A stretch of DNA of 64,000 bases from Megalopta genalis (taxonomy: Eukaryota; Arthropoda; Insecta; Hymenoptera; Halictidae). The translations under genes were made by a program, and so were the position numbers. The notes under the pieces are model-generated. The model did no database searches, was not told where the DNA came from, and saw nothing but the letters and a program-made list of their open reading frames with translations. Below, one piece after another: positions 35,701 to 49,386 of this stretch (the first letter of the stretch is position 1; every line of letters starts with the position of its first letter). The stretch spans positions 248,001 to 312,000 of the forward strand of contig NW_027476289.1 of the NCBI RefSeq assembly GCF_051020955.1, in the 5' to 3' direction.

Positions 35701-38700
35701 TGTTTCGCTTGGATTTGAAGCTATCTCGTTTGTTTCGCATGCAGTTGAATCTAAATCACTTATATCGCAAGTATCTGAAGCTAAATCATTTGTGTCGCAT
35801 GGATTTGATGCTAAACCTTCTACATAGCATTGATTTGAAGCTAACTCATCTATATCGCATGAATTGGAAGCTAACACGTTTGTTTCACATGCAGTTGAAC
35901 CTAAATCATGTATATCACAAGTATTTGTAGCTGAACCATTTGATTCGCATGAATATTAAGCTGAACCATGTGCTTCGCATGAGTTTGAAGCTAAACCACG
36001 TGTTTCGCACGGATTTGAAGCTAACTCGTTTGTTTCGCTTGCAGTTGTAGCTAAATAATGTATATCACAAGTATTTGTAACAAAACCATTTGTTTCGCAC
36101 GGATCTGTAGCTAACTCGTTTGTTTTGTGTGCATTTCAAGCTAACTCACTTATACCGCAGGTATTTGAAGCTAAATCATGTGTTTCCCTTGGATTTGAAG
36201 CTAACTAGTTTATATTGAATGCAGTTGAAGCTAAATCATGTTTATCACAAGTATCTGATGCTAAACCATTTGTTTCGCAAGAATATGAAGCTAAACCATG
36301 TGTTTCGCTTGGATTTGAAGCTAACTCGTTTGTTTCGCCCGCATTTGATGCTATATCAATTATATCGCAAGTATTTGAAGCTAAATCATTTGTGTCGCAT
36401 AGCTTTGAAGCTAATTCGTTTGTTTCGCATGCATTTGGAGCTAAATCGTGTTTATCACAAGTATCTGAATCTGAACCACTTGTTTCGCAAGAATTTGAAG
36501 CTAAACCATTTGTTTCGCATTGATTTTAAGCTAAGCCTTCAACATCGCATTGATTTGAAGCTAAATTATTTGGTTCCCTTGGATTTGAAGCGAACGCGAT
36601 TGTTTCGCATGCAGTTGAAGCTAAATCATGTTTATCATAAATATCTGAAGCTAAACCATCTGTTTCGCAAGATTATTAAGCTAAACCATGTGTTTCTCAT
36701 GGATTTGAAGCTAAATCATGTTTCTCGCGTGGATTTGAGGCCAACTCGTTTGCTTCGCCTGCACTTGAAGCTATATCATTTATATCGCAAGAATGTGAAG
36801 CTAAACCATTTGTTTCGCATTGATTTGAAGCTAAGCCTTCAACTTCGCATTGATTTGAAGCTAAATTATTTGGTTCCCTTGGATTTGAAGCTAACGCGAT
36901 TATTTCGCATGCAGTTGAAGCTAGATCATGTTTATCATAAATATCTGAAGCTAAACCATCTGTTTGTCAAGATTATGAAGCTAAACCATGTGTTTCTCAT
37001 GGACTTGAAGCTAAATCATGTGTTTCGCATGGATTTGAAGCAAACTCGTTTGTTTCGCTTGCAGTTGTAGCTAAATAATGTATATCACAAGTATTTGTAA
37101 CAAAACCATTTGTTTCGCACGGATCTGTAGCTAACTCGTTTGTTTTGTGTGCATTTCAAGCTAACTCACTTATACCGCAGGTATTTGAAGCTAAATCATG
37201 TGTTTCCCTTGGATTTGAAGCTAACTAGTTTATATTGAATGCAGTTGAAGCTAAATCATGTTTATCACAAGCATCTGATGCTAAACCATTTGTTTCGCAA
37301 GAATATGAAGCTAATCCATGTGTTTCGCTTGGATTTGAAGCTAACTCGGTGGTTCGCCTGCATTTGATGCTATATCAATTATATCGCAAGTATTTGAAGC
37401 TAAATCATTTGTGTCGCATAGCTTTGAAGATAACTCGTTTGTTTCGCATGCATTTGGAGCTAAATCATGTTTATCACAAGTATCTGAATCTGAACCATTT
37501 GTTTCGCAAGAATTTGAAGCTAAACCATTTGTTTCGCATTGATTTTAAGCTAAGCCTTCAACATCGCATTGATTTGAAGCTAAATTATTTGGTTCCCTTG
37601 GATTTGAAGCTATCGCGATTGTTTCGCATGCAGTTGAAGCTAAATCATGTTCATCACAACTATCTGAAGCTAAACCATTTGTTTCGCAAGAATATGAAGC
37701 TAAACCATGTGTTTCTCATGGATTTGAAGCTAAATCATGTTTCTCGCGTGGATTTGAAGCCAACTCGTTTGCTTCGCCTGCACTTGAAGCTATATCATTT
37801 ATATCGCAAGAATGTGAAGCTAAATCATTTGCTTCGCATGGATTTGAAGCGAAGCCTTCTACTTCGCATTGATTTGAATCTAAATCATGTGTTTCGCTTG
37901 GATTTGAAGCTATCTCGTTTGTTTCGCATGCAGTTGAATCTAAATCACTTATATCGCAAGTATCTGAAGCTAAATCATTTGTGTCGCATGGATTTGATGC
38001 TAAACCTTCTACATAGCATTGATTTGAAGCTAACTCATCTATATCGCATGAATTGGAAGCTAACACGTTTGTTTCACATGCAGTTGAACCTAAATCATGT
38101 ATATCACAAGTATTTGTAGCTGAACCATTTGATTCGCATGAATATTAAGCTGAACCATGTGCTTCGCATGAGTTTGAAGCTAAACCACGTGTTTCGCACG
38201 GATTTGAAGCTAACTCGTTTGTTTCGCTTGCAGTTGTAGCTAAATAATGTATATCACAAGTATTTGTAACAAAACCATTTGTTTCGCACGGATCTGTAGC
38301 TAACTCGTTTGTTTTGTGTGCATTTCAAGCTAACTCACTTATACCGCAGGTATTTGAAGCTAAATCATGTGTTTCCCTTGGATTTGAAGCTAACTAGTTT
38401 ATATTGAATGCAGTTGAAGCTAAATCATGTTTATCACAAGTATCTGATGCTAAACCATTTGTTTCGCAAGAATATGAAGCTAAACCATGTGTTTCGCTTG
38501 GATTTGAAGCTAACTCGTTTGTTTCGCCCGCATTTGATGCTATATCAATTATATCGCAAGTATTTGAAGCTAAATCATTTGTGTCGCATAGCTTTGAAGC
38601 TAATTCGTTTGTTTCGCATGCATTTGGAGCTAAATCGTGTTTATCACAAGTATCTGAATCTGAACCACTTGTTTCGCAAGAATTTGAAGCTAAACCATTT

Positions 38701-41700
38701 GTTTCGCATTGATTTTAAGCTAAGCCTTCAACATCGCATTGATTTGAAGCTAAATTATTTGGTTCCCTTGGATTTGAAGCGAACGCGATTGTTTCGCATG
38801 CAGTTGAAGCTAAATCATGTTTATCATAAATATCTGAAGCTAAACCATCTGTTTCGCAAGATTATTAAGCTAAACCATGTGTTTCTCACGGATTTGAAGC
38901 TAAATCATGTTTCTCGCGTGGATTTGAGGCCAACTCGTTTGCTTCGCCTGCACTTGAAGCTATATCATTTATATCGCAAGAATGTGAAGCTAAACCATTT
39001 GTTTCGCATTGATTTGAAGCTAAGCCTTCAACTTCGCATTGATTTGAAGCTAAATTATTTGGTTCCCTTGGATTTGAAGCTAACGCGATTATTTCGCATG
39101 CAGTTGAAGCTAGATCATGTTTATCATAAATATCTGAAGCTAAACCATCTGTTTGTCAAGATTATGAAGCTAAACCATGTGTTTCTCATGGACTTGAAGC
39201 TAAATCATGTGTTTCGCATGGATTTGAAGCAAACTCGTTTGTTTCGCTTGCAGTTGTAGCTAAATAATGTATATCACAAGTATTTGTAACAAAACCATTT
39301 GTTTCGCACGGATCTGTAGCTAACTCGTTTGTTTTGTGTGCATTTCAAGCTAACTCACTTATACCGCAGGTATTTGAAGCTAAATCATGTGTTTCCCTTG
39401 GATTTGAAGCTAACTAGTTTATATTGAATGCAGTTGAAGCTAAATCATGTTTATCACAAGCATCTGATGCTAAACCATTTGTTTCGCAAGAATATGAAGC
39501 TAATCCATGTGTTTCGCTTGGATTTGAAGCTAACTCGGTGGTTCGCCTGCATTTGATGCTATATCAATTATATCGCAAGTATTTGAAGCTAAATCATTTG
39601 TGTCGCATAGCTTTGAAGATAACTCGTTTGTTTCGCATGCATTTGGAGCTAAATCATGTTTATCACAAGTATCTGAATCTGAACCATTTGTTTCGCAAGA
39701 ATTTGAAGCTAAACCATTTGTTTCGCATTGATTTTAAGCTAAGCCTTCAACATCGCATTGATTTGAAGCTAAATTATTTGGTTCCCTTGGATTTGAAGCT
39801 ATCGCGATTGTTTCGCATGCAGTTGAAGCTAAATCATGTTCATCACAACTATCTGAAGCTAAACCATTTGTTTCGCAAGAATATGAAGCTAAACCATGTG
39901 TTTCTCATGGATTTGAAGCTAAATCATGTTTCTCGCGTGGATTTGAAGCCAACTCGTTTGCTTCGCCTGCACTTGAAGCTATATCATTTATATCGCAAGA
40001 ATGTGAAGCTAAATCATTTGCTTCGCATGGATTTGAAGCGAAGCCTTCTACTTCGCATTGATTTGAATCTAAATCATGTGTTTCGCTTGGATTTGAAGCT
40101 ATCTCGTTTGTTTCGCATGCAGTTGAATCTAAATCACTTATATCGCAAGTATCTGAAGCTAAATCATTTGTGTCGCATGGATTTGATGCTAAACCTTCTA
40201 CATAGCATTGATTTGAAGCTAACTCATCTATATCGCATGAATTGGAAGCTAACACGTTTGTTTCACATGCAGTTGAACCTAAATCATGTATATCACAAGT
40301 ATTTGTAGCTGAACCATTTGATTCGCATGAATATTAAGCTGAACCATGTGCTTCGCATGAGTTTGAAGCTAAACCACGTGTTTCGCACGGATTTGAAGCT
40401 AACTCGTTTGTTTCGCTTGCAGTTGTAGCTAAATAATGTATATCACAAGTATTTGTAACAAAACCATTTGTTTCGCACGGATCTGTAGCTAACTCGTTTG
40501 TTTTGTGTGCATTTCAAGCTAACTCACTTATACCGCAGGTATTTGAAGCTAAATCATGTGTTTCCCTTGGATTTGAAGCTAACTAGTTTATATTGAATGC
40601 AGTTGAAGCTAAATCATGTTTATCACAAGTATCTGATGCTAAACCATTTGTTTCGCAAGAATATGAAGCTAAACCATGTGTTTCGCTTGGATTTGAAGCT
40701 AACTCGTTTGTTTCGCCCGCATTTGATGCTATATCAATTATATCGCAAGTATTTGAAGCTAAATCATTTGTGTCGCATAGCTTTGAAGCTAATTCGTTTG
40801 TTTCGCATGCATTTGGAGCTAAATCGTGTTTATCACAAGTATCTGAATCTGAACCACTTGTTTCGCAAGAATTTGAAGCTAAACCATTTGTTTCGCATTG
40901 ATTTTAAGCTAAGCCTTCAACATCGCATTGATTTGAAGCTAAATTATTTGGTTCCCTTGGATTTGAAGCGAACGCGATTGTTTCGCATGCAGTTGAAGCT
41001 AAATCATGTTTATCATAAATATCTGAAGCTAAACCATCTGTTTCGCAAGATTATTAAGCTAAACCATGTGTTTCTCATGGATTTGAAGCTAAATCATGTT
41101 TCTCGCGTGGATTTGAGGCCAACTCGTTTGCTTCGCCTGCACTTGAAGCTATATCATTTATATCGCAAGAATGTGAAGCTAAACCATTTGTTTCGCATTG
41201 ATTTGAAGCTAAGCCTTCAACTTCGCATTGATTTGAAGCTAAATTATTTGGTTCCCTTGGATTTGAAGCTAACGCGATTATTTCGCATGCAGTTGAAGCT
41301 AGATCATGTTTATCATAAATATCTGAAGCTAAACCATCTGTTTGTCAAGATTATGAAGCTAAACCATGTGTTTCTCATGGACTTGAAGCTAAATCATGTG
41401 TTTCGCATGGATTTGAAGCAAACTCGTTTGTTTCGCTTGCAGTTGTAGCTAAATAATGTATATCACAAGTATTTGTAACAAAACCATTTGTTTCGCACGG
41501 ATCTGTAGCTAACTCGTTTGTTTTGTGTGCATTTCAAGCTAACTCACTTATACCGCAGGTATTTGAAGCTAAATCATGTGTTTCCCTTGGATTTGAAGCT
41601 AACTAGTTTATATTGAATGCAGTTGAAGCTAAATCATGTTTATCACAAGCATCTGATGCTAAACCATTTGTTTCGCAAGAATATGAAGCTAATCCATGTG

Positions 41701-42267
41701 TTTCGCTTGGATTTGAAGCTAACTCGGTGGTTCGCCTGCATTTGATGCTATATCAATTATATCGCAAGTATTTGAAGCTAAATCATTTGTGTCGCATAGC
41801 TTTGAAGATAACTCGTTTGTTTCGCATGCATTTGGAGCTAAATCATGTTTATCACAAGTATCTGAATCTGAACCATTTGTTTCGCAAGAATTTGAAGCTA
41901 AACCATTTGTTTCGCATTGATTTTAAGCTAAGCCTTCAACATCGCATTGATTTGAAGCTAAATTATTTGGTTCCCTTGGATTTGAAGCTATCGCGATTGT
42001 TTCGCATGCAGTTGAAGCTAAATCATGTTCATCACAACTATCTGAAGCTAAACCATTTGTTTCGCAAGAATATGAAGCTAAACCATGTGTTTCTCATGGA
42101 TTTGAAGCTAAATCATGTTTCTCGCGTGGATTTGAAGCCAACTCGTTTGCTTCGCCTGCACTTGAAGCTATATCATTTATATCGCAAGAATGTGAAGCTA
42201 AATCATTTGCTTCGCATGGATTTGAAGCGAAGCCTTCTACTTCACATTGATTTGAATCTAAATCATG
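35701..42267. repeat. Three tandem copies of a 2,189-bp repeat
   Basis: Copies are 35,701-37,889, 37,890-40,078 and 40,079-42,267. A modules at 36,215, 38,404 and 40,593 and B modules at 37,235, 39,424 and 41,613 are all 2,189 bp apart. The repeat is 73 units minus one base, although it contains one 29-bp unit (ACTCGGTGG). Its junction joins a B-module tail (AATCTAAATCATGTG) to a G-type unit (GGATTTGAAGCTATCTCG). I noticed only isolated differences, for example CTCACGGATTT near 38,887 for CTCATGGATTT, and TTCACATTG near 42,243. The near-identity implies a very recent or homogenised expansion. Confidence 0.9.
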
Positions 42268-45200
42268 TGTTTCGCTTGCATTTTAAGCTAACTCGTTCGT
42301 TTTTCCTTCATTTGAAGCTATATCATTAAATCACTAGTATGTGAAGCTAAATCATTTGTTTCGCATGAATTTGAAGCTAAGCCTTCTACTTCGCATTGAT
42401 TTGAAGCTAAATCATGTGTTTGGCTTGGATTTGAAGCTAACTTGTTTGTTTCGCATGCAGTTGGATCCAAATCATTTATATCACAAGTATTTGAAGCTAA
42501 ACCATTTGATTCGCATGGATTTGAAGCTAAGACTTCTACTTAGCATTGAATTGAAGCTAACGCGTGTGTATCGCTTGGATTTGAAGCTAATTCGTTTGTT
42601 TCGCCTGCATTTGAAGCTGTATCATTTATATCGCAAGTATGTGAAGCTAAATCATTTGTTTCGCATGGATTTGAAGCTATGCCTTCTACTTCACATTGAT
42701 TTGAAACTAAACCATAAATTCGCTTGGATTTGAAGCTAACTCTCTTTTTCGTCTGCATTTGAAGCTGTATCAATTATATCGCAGGTATTCGAAGCTAAAT
42801 CATTTGTGTCGCATGACTTTGAAGCTAAGCCTTCTACTTCGCATTGATTTGTAGCTAAATCATTTGTTTCCCTTGGATTTGAAGCTAACTCGATTGTTTC
42901 GCATGCAGTTGAAGCTAAATCATGTTTATCACAAGTATCTGAAGCTGAACCACTTGTTTCGCAAGTATATGAAGCTAAACCATGTGTTTCACATTGATTT
43001 GAAGCTAAATCATGTGTTCCGCATGGATTTGAAGCTAACTCGTTTGTTTTGCCTGCATTTGAAGTTATATCATTTATTTCGCAAGTATTTGAAGCTAAAT
43101 CATTTGTTTCGCATGAATTTTAAGCCAAATCATGTGTTTCGCATGGAATTGAATCTACCTGGTTTGTTTCGCTTCCAGTTGAATCTATATCACTTATATC
43201 GCAAGTATTTGAAACTAAATCATGTGTTTCGCATGGATTTGAAGCTAAGCCTTCTACTTCACATTGATTTGAAACTAAATCATATGTTTCCCTTGGATTT
43301 GAAGCTAATTCGTTTGTATCGCCTGCATTTGAAGCTTTATCAATTATATCGCAAAATATTTAAAGCTAAATCAATTGTGTCGCATGGATTTGAAGCTAAG
43401 CCTTCTACTTCGCATTGATTTGAAGCTAAATCAAGTGTTTCGGTTAGATTTGAAGCTAACTCGTTTGTTTCGCATGCAGTTGAATCTAAATCATGTATAT
43501 TACAAGTATGTGAAGCTAAACCATTTGATTCGCACGGATTTGATGCTAAACCACGTGTTTTCAATGAATTTGAACCTTAGTCGTGTCTTTCGCATGTATT
43601 TGAAGCTTAATCATGTCTTCTGAATGGATTTGAAGCTAAGTCGTTTGTGTCGCCTGCATTTGTAGCTATTTCATTTATGTGGCAAGTATTTGAAGCTAAA
43701 TCATTTGTTTCGCATGGATTTGAAGCTAAACTTTCTGCATCGCATTGATTTGAAACTGAATCAAGTTTTTCTCTTGGATTTGAAGAAAACGCACTGGTTT
43801 CGCATGTAGTTGAAGCTAAATCATGTATATCACAAATGTTTGTAGCTAAACCATTTGTTTCGCATGGATTTGAAGCCAAGCCTTCTACTTCGCATTGATT
43901 TGAAACTAAATCATGTGTTTCGCTTGGATTTGAAGCTATCTCGTTTGTTTCGCATGCAGTTGAATCTAAATCACTTATATCACAAGTATTTGAAGCTAAA
44001 CCATCTGATTCGCACGGATTTGATGCTAAACCACGTGTTTCCCATGAATTTGAACCTAAATCATGTGTTTCGCATAGATTTGAAGCTTACTCCTTTGTTC
44101 CGCCTGCATTTGAAGCTATATCATGTATATGACAAGCATTTGATTCTAAATAATTCGTTTCGCATGGATTTGAATCCAAGCCTTCTACTTCGCATTGATT
44201 TGAAGCTAAATCATGTGTTTCGCTTGGATTTGAAGCTAACTCGTTTGTTTCGCATGCATTTCAAGCTATATCATTTTTATCGCAAGTATCTGAAGCTAAA
44301 TCATTTGTGTCGCATGGATTTGATGCTAAACCTTCTACATAGCATTGATTTGCAGCAAAATCATATGTTTCGCATGGATTTGAAGCTATACCTTCTATAT
44401 CGCATTCATTTGAAATTAGTCATGTTTTTTGCATGGATTTGTAGCTAACTCGTTTGTTTCGCCTGCAGATGAAGCTATATCACTTATATCGCAAGTATCT
44501 GTAGCTAAATCATTTGTGTCGCATGGATTTGATGCTAAACCTTCTACATAGCACTGATTTGAAGCTTAATCATGTGTTTTGCATGGATTTTAAGCTAACT
44601 GGTTTGTTTTGCCTGCATTTGAAGCTATATCACTTATATCGCAAGTATCTGAAGCTAAATCATTTGTGTCGCATGGATTTGATGCTAAACCTTCTACATA
44701 GCATTGATTTGAAGCTAACTCATCTATATCGCATGAATTGGAAGCTAACACGTTTGTTTCACATGCAGTTGAACCTAAATCATGTATATCACAAGTATTT
44801 GTAGCTGAACCATTTGATTCGCATGAATATTAAGCTGAACCATGTGCTTCGCATGAGTTTGAAGCTAAACCACGTGTTTCGCACGGATTTGAAGCTAACT
44901 CGTTTGTTTCGCTTGCAGTTGTAGCTAAATAATGTATATCACAAGTATTTGTAACAAAACCATTTGTTTCGCACGGATCTGTAGCTAACTCGTTTGTTTT
45001 GTGTGCATTTCAAGCTAACTCACTTATACCGCAGGTATTTGAAGCTAAATCATGTGTTTCCCTTGGATTTGAAGCTAACTAGTTTATATTGAATGCAGTT
45101 GAAGCTAAATCATGTTTATCACAAGTATCTGATGCTAAACCATTTGTTTCGCAAGAATATGAAGCTAAACCATGTGTTTCGCTTGGATTTGAAGCTAACT

Positions 45201-45360
45201 CGTTTGTTTCGCCCGCATTTGATGCTATATCAATTATATCGCAAGTATTTGAAGCTAAATCATTTGTGTCGCATAGCTTTGAAGCTAATTCGTTTGTTTC
45301 GCATGCATTTGGAGCTAAATCGTGTTTATCACAAGTATCTGAATCTGAACCACTTGTTTC
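42268..45360. repeat. Right part of a 4.2-kb tandem repeat, copy 1
   Basis: Together with 41,165-42,267 this forms a block of about 4,196 bp that is repeated from 45,361. It contains an H module (42,341), a D segment (42,864), the 31-bp unit near 43,331, G-type units from 43,855, the linker (44,514), a leader and the start of an A module at 45,089. It matches 23,349-26,444 at an offset of 18,916, so it descends from the same lineage as the end of the 8.6-kb superrepeat. Confidence 0.85.
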
Positions 45361-48300
45361 GCAAGAATGTGAAGCTAAACCATTGTTTCGCATTGATTTG
45401 AAGCTAAGCCTTCAACTTCGCATTGATTTGAAGCTAAATTATTTGGTTCCCTTGGATTTGAAGCTAACGCGATTATTTCGCATGCAGTTGAAGCTAGATC
45501 ATGTTTATCATAAATATCTGAAGCTAAACCATCTGTTTGTCAAGATTATGAAGCTAACCATGTGTTTCTCATGGACTTGAAGCTAAATCATGTGTTTCGC
45601 ATGGATTTGAAGCAAACTCGTTGTTTCGCTTGCAGTTGTAGCTAAATAATGTATATCACAAGTATTTGTAACAAAACCATTTGTTTCGCACGGATCTGTA
45701 GCTAACTCGTTTGTTTTGTGTGCATTTCAAGCTAACTCACTTATACCGCAGGTATTTGAAGCTAAATCATGTGTTTCCCTTGGATTTGAAGCTAACTAGT
45801 TTATATTGAATGCAGTTGAAGCTAAATCATGTTTATCACAAGCATCTGATGCTAAACCATTTGTTTCGCAAGAATATGAAGCTAATCCATGTGTTTCGCT
45901 TGGATTTGAAGCTAACTCGGTGGTTCGCCTGCATTTGATGCTATATCAATTATATCGCAAGTATTTGAAGCTAAATCATTTGTGTCGCATAGCTTTGAAG
46001 ATAACTCGTTTGTTTCGCATGCATTTGGAGCTAAATCATGTTTATCACAAGTATCTGAATCTGAACCATTTGTTTCGCAAGAATTTGAAGCTAAACCATT
46101 TGTTTCGCATTGATTTTAAGCTAAGCCTTCAACATCGCATTGATTTGAAGCTAAATTATTTGGTTCCCTTGGATTTGAAGCTATCGCGATTGTTTCGCAT
46201 GCAGTTGAAGCTAAATCATGTTCATCACAACTATCTGAAGCTAAACCATTTGTTCGCAAGAATATGAAGCTAAACCATGTGTTTCTCATGGATTTGAAGC
46301 TAAATCATGTTTCTCGCGTGGATTGAAGCCAACTCGTTTGCTTCGCCTGCACTTGAAGCTATATCATTTATATCGCAAGAATGTGAAGCTAAATCATTTG
46401 CTTCGCATGGATTTGAAGCGAAGCCTTCTACTTCGCATTGATTTGAATCTAAATCATGTGTTTCGCTTGCATTTTAAGCTAACTCGTTCGTTTTTCCTTC
46501 ATTTGAAGCTATATCATTAAATCACTAGTATGTGAAGCTAAATCATTTGTTTCGCATGAATTTGAAGCTAAGCCTTCTACTTCGCATTGATTTGAAGCTA
46601 AATCATGTGTTTGGCTTGGATTTGAAGCTAACTTGTTTGTTTCGCATGCAGTTGGATCCAAATCATTTATATCACAAGTATTTGAAGCTAAACCATTTGA
46701 TTCGCATGGATTTGAAGCTAAGACTTCTACTTAGCATTGAATTGAAGCTAACGCGTGTGTATCGCTTGGATTTGAAGCTAATTCGTTTGTTTCGCCTGCA
46801 TTTGAAGCTGTATCATTTATATCGCAAGTATGTGAAGCTAAATCATTTGTTTCGCATGGATTTGAAGCTATGCCTTCTACTTCACATTGATTTGAAACTA
46901 AACCATAAATTCGCTTGGATTTGAAGCTAACTCTCTTTTTCGTCTGCATTTGAAGCTGTATCAATTATATCGCAGGTATTCGAAGCTAAATCATTTGTGT
47001 CGCATGACTTTGAAGCTAAGCCTTCTACTTCGCATTGATTTGTAGCTAAATCATTTGTTTCCCTTGGATTTGAAGCTAACTCGATTGTTTCGCATGCAGT
47101 TGAAGCTAAATCATGTTTATCACAAGTATCTGAAGCTGAACCACTTGTTTCGCAAGTATATGAAGCTAAACCATGTGTTTCACATTGATTTGAAGCTAAA
47201 TCATGTGTTCCGCATGGATTTGAAGCTAACTCGTTTGTTTTGCCTGCATTTGAAGTTATATCATTTATTTCGCAAGTATTTGAAGCTAAATCATTTGTTT
47301 CGCATGAATTTTAAGCCAAATCATGTGTTTCGCATGGAATTGAATCTACCTGGTTTGTTTCGCTTCCAGTTGAATCTATATCACTTATATCGCAAGTATT
47401 TGAAACTAAATCATGTGTTTCGCATGGATTTGAAGCTAAGCCTTCTACTTCACATTGATTTGAAACTAAATCATATGTTTCCCTTGGATTTGAAGCTAAT
47501 TCGTTTGTATCGCCTGCATTTGAAGCTTTATCAATTATATCGCAAAATATTTAAAGCTAAATCAATTGTGTCGCATGGATTTGAAGCTAAGTCTTCTACT
47601 TCGCATTGATTTGAAGCTAAATCAAGTGTTTCGGTTAGATTTGAAGCTAACTCGTTTGTTTCGCATGCAGTTGAATCTAAATCATGTATATTACAAGTAT
47701 GTGAAGCTAAACCATTTGATTCGCACGGATTTGATGCTAAACCACGTGTTTTCAATGAATTTGAACCTTAATCGTGTCTTTCGCATGTATTTGAAGCTTA
47801 ATCATGTCTTCTGAATGGATTTGAAGCTAAGTCGTTTGTGTCGCCTGCATTTGTAGCTATTTCATTTATGTGGCAAGTATTTGAAGCTAAATCATTTGTT
47901 TCGCATGGATTTGAAGCTAAACTTTCTGCATCGCATTGATTTGAAACTGAATCAAGTTTTTCTCTTGGATTTGAAGAAAACGCACTGGTTTCGCATGTAG
48001 TTGAAGCTAAATCATGTATATCACAAATGTTTGTAGCTAAACCATTTGTTTCGCATGGATTTGAAGCCAAGCCTTCTACTTCGCATTGATTTGAAACTAA
48101 ATCATGTGTTTCGCTTGGATTTGAAGCTATCTCGTTTGTTTCGCATGCAGTTGAATCTAAATCACTTATATCACAAGTATTTGAAGCTAAACCATCTGAT
48201 TCGCACGGATTTGATGCTAAACCACGTGTTTCCCATGAATTTGAACCTAAATCATGTGTTTCGCATAGATTTGAAGCTTACTCCTTTGTTCCGCCTGCAT

Positions 48301-49386
48301 TTGAAGCTATATCATGTATATGACAAGCATTTGATTCTAAATAATTCGTTTCGCATGGATTTGAATCCAAGCCTTCTACTTCGCATTGATTTGAAGCTAA
48401 ATCATGTGTTTCGCTTGGATTTGAAGCTAACTCGTTTGTTTCGCATGCATTTCAAGCTATATCATTTTTATCGCAAGTATCTGAAGCTAAATCATTTGTG
48501 TCGCATGGATTTGATGCTAAACCTTCTACATAGCATTGATTTGCAGCAAAATCATATGTTTCGCATGGATTTGAAGCTATACCTTCTATATCGCATTCAT
48601 TTGAAATTAGTCATGTTTTTTGCATGGATTTGTAGCTAACTCGTTTGTTTCGCCTGCAGATGAAGCTATATCACTTATATCGCAAGTATCTGTAGCTAAA
48701 TCATTTGTGTCGCATGGATTTGATGCTAAACCTTCTACATAGCACTGATTTGAAGCTTAATCATGTGTTTTGCATGGATTTTAAGCTAACTGGTTTGTTT
48801 TGCCTGCATTTGAAGCTATATCACTTATATCGCAAGTATCTGAAGCTAAATCATTTGTGTCGCATGGATTTGATGCTAAACCTTCTACATAGCATTGATT
48901 TGAAGCTAACTCATCTATATCGCATGAATTGGAAGCTAACACGTTTGTTTCACATGCAGTTGAACCTAAATCATGTATATCACAAGTATTTGTAGCTGAA
49001 CCATTTGATTCGCATGAATATTAAGCTGAACCATGTGCTTCGCATGAGTTTGAAGCTAAACCACGTGTTTCGCACGGATTTGAAGCTAACTCGTTTGTTT
49101 CGCTTGCAGTTGTAGCTAAATAATGTATATCACAAGTATTTGTAACAAAACCATTTGTTTCGCACGGATCTGTAGCTAACTCGTTTGTTTTGTGTGCATT
49201 TCAAGCTAACTCACTTATACCGCAGGTATTTGAAGCTAAATCATGTGTTTCCCTTGGATTTGAAGCTAACTAGTTTATATTGAATGCAGTTGAAGCTAAA
49301 TCATGTTTATCACAAGTATCTGATGCTAAACCATTTGTTTCGCAAGAATATGAAGCTAAACCATGTGTTTCGCTTGGATTTGAAGC
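45361..49386. repeat. 4.2-kb tandem repeat, copy 2, with a recombination junction at each end
   Basis: At about 45,361-45,370 the A module that began at 45,089 jumps 300 bp ahead: GCAAGAATGTGAAG replaces GCAAGAATTTGAAG, as if 40,865 had been joined to 41,165 of the previous copy. The sequence then follows copy 1 at an offset of 4,196 falling to 4,191 after five single-base losses. The A-to-B distance of 717 bp equals 1,020 - 300 - 3, which accounts exactly for the junction and the first three losses. Copy 2 ends near 49,387, where an A module (49,280) is joined to the segment otherwise found from 27,149. Confidence 0.87.
45383..46325. other. Cluster of five single-base deletions, probable consensus errors
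   Basis: Against all other copies, one base is missing near 45,383 (ACCATTGTTTCG for ACCATTTGTTTCG), 45,556 (GCTAACCATG for GCTAAACCATG), 45,621 (CTCGTTGTTTCG for CTCGTTTGTTTCG), 46,253 (TTTGTTCGCAAG for TTTGTTTCGCAAG) and 46,323 (GGATTGAAGCC for GGATTTGAAGCC). All five shorten a run of three identical bases. None appears in another copy, and comparable private deletions are rare in the rest of the window. They begin right after the recombination junction at 45,361. Poorly polished long-read consensus is the simplest reading; a locally older copy is less likely because substitutions are not raised. Confidence 0.7.
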
